Source: Mortierella alpina (lineage: Eukaryota; Mortierellomycota; Mortierellomycetes; Mortierellales; Mortierellaceae). Taken from it: a stretch of DNA of 64,000 nucleotides. Each line of letters starts with the position of its first letter. Positions within the stretch are counted from its first letter, which is position 1. Location: the NCBI GenBank assembly GCA_029449245.1, contig JANATF010000009.1:1674001-1738000 (forward strand), read 5' to 3'. Positions 1-8,107 of this stretch are shown in pieces. Below the pieces are notes generated by a model. That model saw only the letters and a program-made list of their open reading frames with translations. It was not told where the DNA came from and did no database searches. The position numbers and the translations under genes are program-made.

Positions 1-1725
1 AGGGCGAGGTGTGAAGTGTGACGAGGCGACTGCTCCAAAGTCGAAATGTAGTTTGCATGGTTTGTAGTACATGAGGTCCATGCGCACGGGGTTGCATGCA
101 GTTATGGTCTCAAAGGCAGCAACACAAACGAGGCTTCGCCTCATCCTGCTCAAGATGACATTCATTCGTTTGGACATTCATTCGCTTGGCTCATTCTGGT
201 CATGTCAACTTGCCTCATTCCTGCCACCTCAGCTCACACACCACGAGTCAACCGTCATCTGAACCAGCTTCCAAGTGATACAATGACAGCGGCACCCGAT
301 ATCAGCACAAAGCAACTTCAGAACCTTAAGCACTCAAAGCTTCTACAGTGTCCCATGGAAGTGCTAAAACTCATTGTCCCGTGTATTCGCCGCCCTGTTG
401 ACCTCAAGAACTTCACCCACACCTGCTCAATGCTTCTCCACATGGTTGACGCTAAGGACTGGTTTACATTGTACTGCCAAAACGCGAGAGCGACTCCTGA
501 ACGCTCCCAGTATGGTGGGCCAAACGAAAAGGATCACTGGAGGCGCAACTCCTTCCAGGAATGTTACGATTACCTATTCAAAGGTACCTCCTTACCGGAT
601 ATGTGGAAATGCACCTCTTCTCAAAAACACATATGTGGATATGGTCTTCCACCTCTTGCGGGCAACCTGAGTCATTTTCGCCTGCTACATTTGAAGCAGA
701 TCTCATGCCTGCAGCGTCTACCAAGGAGCAACATGATTGATAGGTGCGGGTCTGGATAATGAACTATTCTCCTTGCACGATGGCTAATCTTACACACAAT
801 CCACGCGTCGTATATGTCCTATACAAAACGTTGATTTAGTTGTATTGATAGGAGATCAGAGTGTTGGTAAGTCTAACTTGGTGTTGAGGTTCACGAGAAA
901 CGAATTCAACCTCGAATCCAGGCCGACAGTTGGAGTCGAGTTCGCGACCAGGTGCATGGAGGTCGATTCACAGATCGTCAAGGCACAGATTTGGGATACA
1001 GGTAAAGGCCATTGTATTAATATCTTTGATGCTGTAACTAGAGGGATTTCAGTTCTTTTAATCGTTTTCAAAGTCTACATGAAGACCAATCGGGGTTAAG
1101 GGATCGTTTCTATCCTCACCCTTTACACACTCCCGTCATTTTTCTCTTCCAGCTGGAAATGAACGATATCGTGCCATCACCTCGGCATATCATAGAGGCG
1201 CAGTCGGCGCCGTGTTGGTCTATGATATCACCAGGCGTGCATCGTTTGAGAGTTTAAGTCGCTGGCTTACGGAACTCCGTGAATATGCTGATTCCTCCGT
1301 TGGAACCATCCTTGTTGGGAACAAGAGCGATTTAAGTCACCGGCGTGCTGTCTCCACGGAAGAGGCTACGCGTTTTGCGGCAGAAAACGGTCTACTCTTC
1401 ATCGAAACATCAGCCTTGGACTCGAGCAACGCCAAGATTTTGTTCCAGCACCTCTTGTCAGGTAAGAGAGAAAGGAAGAATAGCTACAACAACTACAACT
1501 ACACAAAGTAATGGCGGTATGTTGTTTTCTGATATATGTGTGTTAACAAATGTCGTGCATGTACGATATCGATTTAGAGGTGCTTCGTATCATTACTGAA
1601 AAGTCACTGGAGAGTACTGGGGTATGAACCAAGCTGCGAGAGGCGAAGCTATCACGCTGATCTCGCCTATAGGATTCGCCGCTGCACGTCGAAGATGTTG
1701 CCGGTCTGGGAAAATAAACCTGCAC
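1..1725 (+). repeat. Left copy of a tandem segmental duplication
   Basis: This segment is repeated, diverged but easily alignable, at about 2726-4405. The similarity begins about 280 bp upstream of the start codon, runs through all exons and introns of the F-box-Rab gene, and fades about 100 bp after the C-terminal codons. The offset is about 2,712 bp at the start codons (283 and 2995). Introns are as conserved as exons, so this was a DNA-level duplication and not retroposition. The left copy may begin before the window. Confidence 0.9.
283..1627 (+). pseudogene. F-box-like/Rab11-type GTPase fusion, left copy with damaged C-terminus
   Basis: Exons are 283-583, 840-1001, 1153-1461 and 1578-1627. 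Residues about 20-65 form an F-box-like helix set. The first splice joins it in frame to a Rab GTPase whose start ([15 protein letters not shown]) carries the P-loop. Switch I (PTVGVEF), NKSD and ETSAL are present, and the closest family by motif is Rab11. G3 reads WDTAGNE, so the catalytic Gln is Asn. Against the right copy, one base is missing near 1619-1622, which puts TGA at 1625-1627. The downstream codons for the C-terminal cysteines survive at about 1694-1699 but are out of frame, and their stop codon is mutated. The predicted product (273 aa) lacks a prenylation site. An in-frame ATG also exists at 202, but it is TTG in the right copy, so 283 is preferred. It could still make a soluble GTPase. 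Confidence 0.75.
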
Positions 1726-2221
1726 ACTCGTTTAAGTAACGCGGAGTCTACATTTGACAGGAGTTGAGCGTGATCATACGTCGCCGTCGATCGCGCCCTG
1801 AGATTAATGAACCGCGATGTGAGGGATGACTCTCAAGCACGCACCACTGCCAATGCAACTTTGATCAAGTATGAAGCGCTGTCGGGTAGCATTGCTCAGC
1901 TCCAGTTGCTGTCATTGTAGGCCATTAGTAAAATTAGTAAATACTGTAGCGTTTATCTCGCGGCACCTGGCGATTCAGTCGTTGTATATACAAAACATGT
2001 GCTAGTCGCAACCACCGACCTCGGAATGTCAACTTCACACTCTCGCCAGTAGTAACTAGGATAACGCGCATCGCTCCCCAAGAGGAGCGGACTTTACCAC
2101 AAGTAGACAATAAAGGAAAATAAAAGAAAGGCGCGACCCATCAGCGTTGAGAGAACGAGGATAACCAACAAAATCTCCTTCATGCTGGCTCTTCGGTATT
2201 CTTCCCGGATCTCAGCATCTG
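1628..2221. other. Interval between the duplicated copies
   Basis: The first 100 bp are the decayed 3' end of the left F-box-Rab copy, with out-of-frame codons ending in two cysteines. The rest is AT-rich. I see no open frame with family resemblance, no repeat and no RNA gene. Confidence 0.5.
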
Positions 2222-2578
2222 CTATCTGCCCTGAAGAATCTTTTTGTATCGAGTAACAAACGGCATCTTGAAGGAATCAAAGTCGTGCCACTTATGCTGG
2301 TTATTCCGGAACCAGGTCTTGAGGATCTTTTTGCGGAATGTGTCTTTCGAGTAGATAGGAACAATATCAAGTTTGGCTTGAGAACTCCAGTTGTTGGCTC
2401 GAGCGATTTCTTCAAAGTCCTGCATCCACTCGGCGGCACAGCCACCGATAGAGAAAGGGGTCGGGGATACGAGTTGGCGTTCCTGACGGCTGCAGCAGGT
2501 TTGACTATGGCACGTCATGTAGTCGTTGTTTTTATCACGCCCGACCTCAGTGAACTGAGTTTTGTCTGGGCACTGTCA
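2222..2578 (-). pseudogene. Retroelement Gag-like fragment
   Basis: A minus-strand open stretch of about 118 codons, with an ATG at 2518, contains a motif series typical of Ty3-type Gag capsid regions: an early tryptophan (AEWMQDFEEIARANNW), then KLDIVPIY, then WF..N, then W..FDSFKMPFVTRY. The frame is closed by stops on both sides. Another minus-strand frame (ATG at about 2670) overlaps its 5' end and could be the original N-terminus cut off by a frameshift. No protease, reverse transcriptase or integrase is visible and no LTR pair was found. It may be a degenerate element or a captured Gag domain. Family assignment rests on pattern only. Confidence 0.4.
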
Positions 2579-2725
2579 TCACGGCACACGGGCGACGAGA
2601 AAGAGGGGCGCTCTAGTAAGGTAGCGGTATCCATTTCCTGATCGTGTGAGTCTAGAGCATTGTAAGCCATGGTTGGATGCTGCCGATGTTGGGAAGACGA
2701 AGTGAAGAAAAGTAATATATGTGTG

Positions 2726-4405
2726 AGAGCGAGGTGTGAAATGCGGCGAGGCGACTGCTCCAAAGTCGAAATGTAGTTTGTAAGGTTTGTGGTGCACGAG
2801 GTCCATGCGCACACGGGGTTGCATGCAGTCATGGTCTCGAAGGCAGCAACACAAAACAAGGCTTCGCCTCATCCTTCTCAAGATGACATTCATTTGTTTG
2901 GTTCATTCTGGTCTTGTCTGCTTGCCTCATTCCTGCCACCTCAGCTCACGCACCACGAGTCGACCTTCGTCTGAACCAGCTTCCAAGTGATACAATGACA
3001 GCGGCACCCGATATCAGCACCAGGCAACTTCAGAACCTTAAGCACTCAAAGCTTCTACAGTGTCCCATGGAAGTGTTAAAACGCATTGTCGCATGTATTC
3101 TCCACCCTGTCGACCTCAAGAACTTCACCCACACCTGCTCAATGCTTCTCCACATGGTTGACGCTATGGACTGGTTTACACTGTACCGCTTCCAGAACCC
3201 GACATCGACTTTGGAACGCTCCCAATATTGCGGACCAGACGAAAAGGATTACTGGAAGCGCATCTCCTTGTCAGAAGACTGTCACGATTACCTATTCAAA
3301 GGTATAATACCTCTTACCGGATATGTGGAAAAGCAACTCTTCTCAAAAACGCAGGTGTAGCCTGAGTCGTTTTCGCCTGCTACATTTGACGCAAATCTCA
3401 TGCCTGCAGCGTCTACCAAGGAGCAACATGGATTGATAGGTGCGGGATCTGGATGATAAACTATTCTCCTTGCACGACCGCTAATCAATTGATACACATA
3501 ATCCACTGGTCGCATATGTTCCATACAAAACGTTGCTTTAGTTGTATTGCTCGGAGATCACAGTGTTGGGAAGTCCAATCTGGTCTCGAGGTTCGCGATA
3601 AACAAATTCAACCTCGAATACAAGTCGACAATCGGAATCGAGTTCTCGACCAGGTCCATCCAGACCGATTCACTGGTCATCAAGGCACAGATTTGGGATA
3701 TAGGTAAAGGCCATTGTGTCTCTGATGCTGTAACTAGAGGGGTTTCGGTTGAAAGCCCACATGAAGGTCAATCGGGGATCGTTTCTATCCTCAACCTCTG
3801 CACACTCCCTTCATTTTCTCTTCCAGCTGGAAATGATAAACGATATCGTGCCCTCACCACGGCATATTATAGAGGCGCAGTCGGCGTCGTGTTGGTCTAT
3901 GATATCACCTGTCGTGAATCGTTTGAGAGATTAAGTCACTGGCTCACGGAAATCCGTGAACAGGCTGATTACTCCATTGTAATCATGCTTGCTGGGAACA
4001 AGAGCGATTTAAGTCGCCGGCGTGCTGTTTCCACGGAAGAGGCTACGCGTTTTGCAGCAGAAAACGGTCTACTCTTCATCGAAACATCAGCCTTGGATTC
4101 GAGCAACGTCGAGATTTTATTAAAGCGCCTCTTGACAGGTAAGAGAGAAAGGAACAATAGCTACAACTACAACAACACAAAGTAGTGGCGGCATGTTGTT
4201 TTCTGATATATGTGTGTTAACAAACGTCGTTCATGTACGATATCGATTTAGAGGTACTTCGTATCATTGCCGAAAATGTCGAAAAGTCATTGAAGAGTAC
4301 TGGAGGTATGAACCTAGCTGCGGGAGGCGAAACTATCACGCTGATCTCGCCTACAGGATTCGCCGCTGCGCGTAGAAGATGTTGCTGAGCTGGGAAACAA
4401 TACAC
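2726..4405 (+). repeat. Right copy of the tandem segmental duplication
   Basis: This segment matches about 1-1725 through upstream sequence, exons and introns. It differs by many point changes and small indels, which indicates an old duplication. The Gag-like fragment lies between the two copies. Confidence 0.9.
2995..4388 (+). CDS. F-box-like/Rab11-type small GTPase fusion protein, intact copy
   Basis: Exons 2995-3301, 3542-3703, 3827-4138 and 4252-4388 encode 305 aa. Residues about 20-65 ([14 protein letters not shown], then THTC) resemble an F-box, which would recruit an SCF ubiquitin ligase. From residue about 103 a complete Rab domain follows: P-loop GDHSVGKSN, switch I STIGIEF, G4 NKSD and G5 ETSAL. 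Splicing exon 3 to exon 4 gives the Rab helix 5 and a tail ending RRRCC, a double-cysteine geranylgeranylation signal, so the product should be membrane bound. G3 is WDIAGND: the catalytic Gln is Asn, Thr is Ile, and one residue is inserted before RYR, which predicts weak GTP hydrolysis. The second intron happens to be open, so a naive call would run on to a stop at 4183-4185. Splicing restores canonical motifs and is preferred. The F-box identity is less certain than the Rab identity. Confidence 0.82.
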
Positions 4406-5153
4406 CCTCCTCCGCGAGTTGAATGGCTGCCACATATTTTGATAATGTTGCGGTCCTAAAGGAAGGGCCATGCGAAGAACAGGGTAGTCCTGAAGGAGGA
4501 GCTTAGAACCGGCTTTCACAGTGTTAGCACAATTGCAAAAAGAGCGAAGTTATGCCCAGAGTGAATGGCAAGGCTGCAAGGTTTTTGCTCGTTCTCAGAG
4601 CATCACTGTGCCTTGCGGCGTGAGCCTAGGATGATAGGAACGCAACTCGGGCGGGTCAATTCGGAAAACGTTTCTTTTTTTTTGCCTTTTATTATTCACA
4701 GTCTTATGCTCCACTCTTTTGTCACTGCTACTGGGAGCGTTTACCCGTCAAGAGGTGCTGGAGCAAAAGCTCGAGGTTGCTCGAGACCAAAGCCGATGTC
4801 TCGATGAAGGATAAAGCGTTTGCTGCCGCAAAACGCGTGGCCTACACCTGCAAGGGTATGTTGGTACCGCAACGCGATGCCAGGCTCTACGTACCTTTGA
4901 CGCGTTATTGCAATTAAGGTTTGCTCTAGCCGTTATGCAGGCCCTGTGCGAACCGGTATCTTCAGGTTCGCCCAGGGGTCCTGGAGGATGGACAAGAGAG
5001 TAACAAAAATTTCCCTTGCTCAAGAGGCTCTCGCTCTTGACTCTGACTGAATGCATTTGCATTTCATTTCTCAGTATTTGCTCCTCCTTCCACTCGCTCC
5101 CATCCTCCTTGATTGCACAATCCCTCACATCCTCCTCATTCAGCATAATCAGC
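4389..5153. other. Intergenic region holding an inverted Rab scrap
   Basis: Apart from the inverted GTPase fragment at 4743-4841 I see no coding signal. A T-tract lies at about 4673-4683. The last 150 bp are pyrimidine-rich and are probably the promoter and 5' UTR of the F-box/LRR gene starting at 5154. Confidence 0.5.
4743..4841 (-). pseudogene. Inverted fragment of a third F-box-Rab copy
   Basis: Read on the minus strand, 33 codons stay open and match the end of the Rab core: the ATRFAA start, the G5 motif FIETSAL and a QHLLTG end. By hand count 24 of 33 residues equal the left copy and 25 of 33 the right copy. The match ends at a GT (GTAAAC) where the intact gene has its third donor site. 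The P-loop, switch regions and F-box part are absent, so this is a relic. Confidence 0.75.
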
Positions 5154-6716
5154 ATGAATCCCTTTGCCATCCTGCCACCGGAGTTGCACGTGCTGGTTGC
5201 CCAACATCTCGATTACAAGACCATTGTCGCCTGTTCTCTTGTGAATCGCAGCTGGTACCAGCAGTTTTGCCCGAGCGTTTGGGAAACTGTCACCATCAAG
5301 ACCCCTATCCAGTTTGCAGCGTTTAGCTCAGTCGACAGCGGAGCCCTCTCACGCCACGGATATTTCATCAGAACGTTAAAAGCTGAATACTACGGGGTTA
5401 TCGATATGCTTGTCGCCAACGGAGCTACCACCTGCACAAACCTCACTCTGCTCGATGTGACCTTCAAGCACCTCCGCAAAGACAGTGCCGATGGACCTAT
5501 TTCCATGGGAGCCAAACCGTGGGTGTGCCTCTTGGAGAGTAACCCTGGACTGAAATCGGTTACTTTACACGGGAGCCCCCTCAAAAGGGATGTACCGATG
5601 TCGCAGATTCTTTCAGCTCTCCCGGCAGGCGTAGAGCACTTGAGGCTTGATGGAAACGCGAGATGGCCACGGGAGGATGATGACCAAGAGTTGGTCGGAG
5701 TCAATGAGCAGGATCGTGCTAGCATCATAAGGGCAACCAACGACGGTCTCAACGGCGATCTACCAACACTAGAGCTGAGGAAAATTGAGCTGGTGGGAGA
5801 AGTCCAGGGCATAGCTTGCGTGTTTGAGACCCTTAGACGGTCACCGCTGCTTGAGCATCTTGCTTTCGACGACGCCATGTACTATGATTTTGTGGAGGAG
5901 GGGTTATCGAATGTTCTTCGTGACCACTGCCCTGCTCTCGCTAGCTTGTATTTTGTCCCTGGATTCGTGGACGACAGACTTATGGCCCAACTGGTGGACG
6001 AAGCGAGTAGCAAAGGATGGAAGCACCTCACATTCTCTGGCGAGGGATTTGGCCCAGGGACGGAGGATGCCATATTGAAGCATGCTGGTTCGCTCGAGAG
6101 TGTTCATTTGAATATTGGCCTTGGATTCCCCAGCAGTGCAATACAGAGGTTGTTTTGCTCCGCGCCAAATCTAAAGAGCTTTCGCGGAGATAGGCCATCT
6201 TTCATCGATGCAGACGTTCAACTGGACGTCACAGATATGATCCAGTCACCCTGGGTCTGTCACTCGCTGGAGGAACTTCAGCTTTGCATATCAGGCATTC
6301 CGCGACCTGATCTGACCACGAGAACGAATGGCCGACCATTGACAGGGCCGTTGCACGAGGGCATATCCATGGAATCAAGTTATGCAATACAGAGACAAGC
6401 GTATGCGCAATTAGGCAAGTTGACAAAGCTGAGGGAGCTTGTGCTGTCAGTCTCTTTGGAGAATATGAGGCTGCGGTATCCGGACGACCTCTCCGATTAC
6501 GAGTGGGACACTGAGGGTACGTATTATGACAGCGGCTACCCGCAGGCAGAACGCCAGTACGAGTGCCTGTCATTTACACTGGAGAGCGGCTTGGATCTAT
6601 TACGGAACCTGAAGGAGCTCCGGTTGATTGAGCTGAGCGACATGGCGGTCGGAATTGATGGTGAGGCAGAGCAGCAATGGATAAAGGAGCATTGGCCTTT
6701 TGTGAGGCACACTTAG
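5154..6716 (+). CDS. F-box/leucine-rich-repeat-like protein
   Basis: A single exon encodes 520 aa. Residues about 2-45 (FAILPPELHVLVAQHL, then CSLVNRSW) are a clear F-box, followed by degenerate leucine-rich segments of about 25-30 residues (for example SVTLHGSPLKR, VEHLRLDGN, LEELQLCISG, LRELVLSVSL). Family knowledge: such proteins are substrate receptors of SCF (Skp1-Cul1-F-box) ubiquitin ligases. The upstream in-frame ATG at 5016 would add a hydrophobic, serine-rich stretch. The ATG at 5154 starts directly before the F-box and is chosen. The substrate cannot be inferred. Confidence 0.85.
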   Translation: MNPFAILPPELHVLVAQHLDYKTIVACSLVNRSWYQQFCPSVWETVTIKTPIQFAAFSSVDSGALSRHGYFIRTLKAEYYGVIDMLVANGATTCTNLTLLDVTFKHLRKDSADGPISMGAKPWVCLLESNPGLKSVTLHGSPLKRDVPMSQILSALPAGVEHLRLDGNARWPREDDDQELVGVNEQDRASIIRATNDGLNGDLPTLELRKIELVGEVQGIACVFETLRRSPLLEHLAFDDAMYYDFVEEGLSNVLRDHCPALASLYFVPGFVDDRLMAQLVDEASSKGWKHLTFSGEGFGPGTEDAILKHAGSLESVHLNIGLGFPSSAIQRLFCSAPNLKSFRGDRPSFIDADVQLDVTDMIQSPWVCHSLEELQLCISGIPRPDLTTRTNGRPLTGPLHEGISMESSYAIQRQAYAQLGKLTKLRELVLSVSLENMRLRYPDDLSDYEWDTEGTYYDSGYPQAERQYECLSFTLESGLDLLRNLKELRLIELSDMAVGIDGEAEQQWIKEHWPFVRHT

Positions 6717-7094
6717 CCATATCTCATATGCCAGAAAAGGAAAAGAAGAGTGTTTACGAAGATCTTACCATTCAGGAGGTCTTGTTCCCAAGTTCAACAA
6801 CTGGTAAGCCTAGTGAGATTAGAGACCTCGTTGACGTGCACGCTAGCTGGATTTGTGTCCTGCAGTACGACGCGGCGTCCCAGTAAACCAGCTACTCTAT
6901 CTTTTGATCCCTTGATCATGGGTAGCTTATGCGACGGCTTGCAGGACAGTTTATTTTTAGGTTGGGCGTTACTGTATCCCTTCTTTGCCCCTGTCCTCCA
7001 TGACACCGTGGAGCGTTAAAAGCAGCACTATTGTCTTCAAACAAGGCATTCCGGTCCTCATCTTTACTCGCATACACTCTTTGCGCCCTAAACG
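6717..7094. other. Intergenic region
   Basis: This holds the 3' end of the F-box/LRR gene and the promoter of the small secreted gene. I see nothing else that can be supported. Confidence 0.4.
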
Positions 7095-7487
7095 ATGCTT
7101 CTCAAGCTTACCTCTGCTACTCTTCTCGCTTCCGTGGCTGCTCTCATGATGACGACCACAGTCTCTGCTTACGAGCTATGGTACAAACGGTGCACGGGCT
7201 CGCACATATACAAAAAGACCATCGCTGGAGGTATTGTATTGTGAAACGAAGTAGAAAAAAAAAAGCTGTGCCCACACATGCTGTCGAACACGACCCAATC
7301 GACTCTTGTTCACTTTGCATGCATTTCATGAACAGATTCTTGCGTTGCCTTGAAAGGCATCGATAAAAAGTTTTGCGAACTTGTGCCACACGGCACCACT
7401 GGATGCAAGCGAGACAATGACTCGAAGTGCGAGTCCAAGGGGACCAAGTTGCCTGGGTTCATCTACTGTGTTGAGCCAAAGGCGTAA
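7095..7487 (+). CDS. Small secreted cysteine-rich protein
   Basis: Exons 7095-7230 and 7336-7487 encode 95 aa. The first about 25 residues (MLLKLTSATLLASVAALM, then TTTVSA) form a signal peptide. The mature part of about 70 residues has six cysteines (YKRC, DSC, KKFC, TGC, SKC, IYC), enough for three disulfides. Splicing at GAG|gtattg and aacag|ATTC keeps the frame, whereas reading through the first donor meets a stop within a few codons. I do not recognise a named family. The size, secretion signal and cysteine content fit fungal effector-like or antimicrobial-like small secreted proteins, but no function is shown. Confidence 0.75.
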
Positions 7488-8107
7488 GAGCTATGTTTCG
7501 GAGACTGGGTCTTGATTGAATGGAAGATACAGTGTTTTCCAGTGGTATGTCATGGCTCCGATGGCAGGCGTGACAGCACACCTGTTGATGACCCTTGGTG
7601 GCACAACGAGCTGCAGGTCATCGTCTGTTATGGCAGCAGCGACCACCGCGAGCCTCTCAGACGGCAACGGCACATGCTTGCGCGTCGGTTGCCACCATTT
7701 TCGCGTCTTGGACGCGGATGCACCGCCTCACGGACACAAAAACCTTATTGGCGGCAGAAGTGGCCGCAGTCCGCCCCCCGTTTTATGCTCGCGGGCAGTG
7801 CGGCGTGGTCCCCAATGGAGTTGTGCTCTCAACAAGGCGCGCATTGGAGATTTCCTTTTCCTTGCATCTGCACCCTCCTCCGGTCTCGATGCATCAGCTT
7901 CCATTGCATTCTCTCCGCTTCGACCATTGCCTCATTCGCGCTTCACCACAACAGGCTACTTCATCCTGATCAGCTGCTCGTCCACTCTCCTATATAAGCC
8001 CTGCTCGCCACCGCTTTCGCCTCCCTCGTCCTTCCCTGACAACCAGCAAACAGAACAAGAAAGAAACTCCTTCTTGACAACTTGACAACTTGACTATAGC
8101 AAACACC
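7488..8107. other. Promoter region of the PARG gene
   Basis: Open frames of up to 189 codons occur here but overlap each other in all frames and show no family signature. The last 120 bp carry a TATA box and a C/T-rich leader, as expected for a promoter. Confidence 0.5.
7991..7997 (+). promoter_or_regulatory. TATA box of the PARG gene
   Basis: TATATAA lies 117 bp upstream of the start codon at 8108, followed by a CT-rich leader. Position and sequence fit a core promoter element. Confidence 0.6.

Noticed and set aside
3547-4185. A single 212-codon GTPase frame reading through the second intron of the right Rab copy
   Set aside because: The intron happens to lack a stop. Removing it restores WDxAGN-RYR, and the third splice restores the -CC end, matching the left copy, so the spliced model is better.
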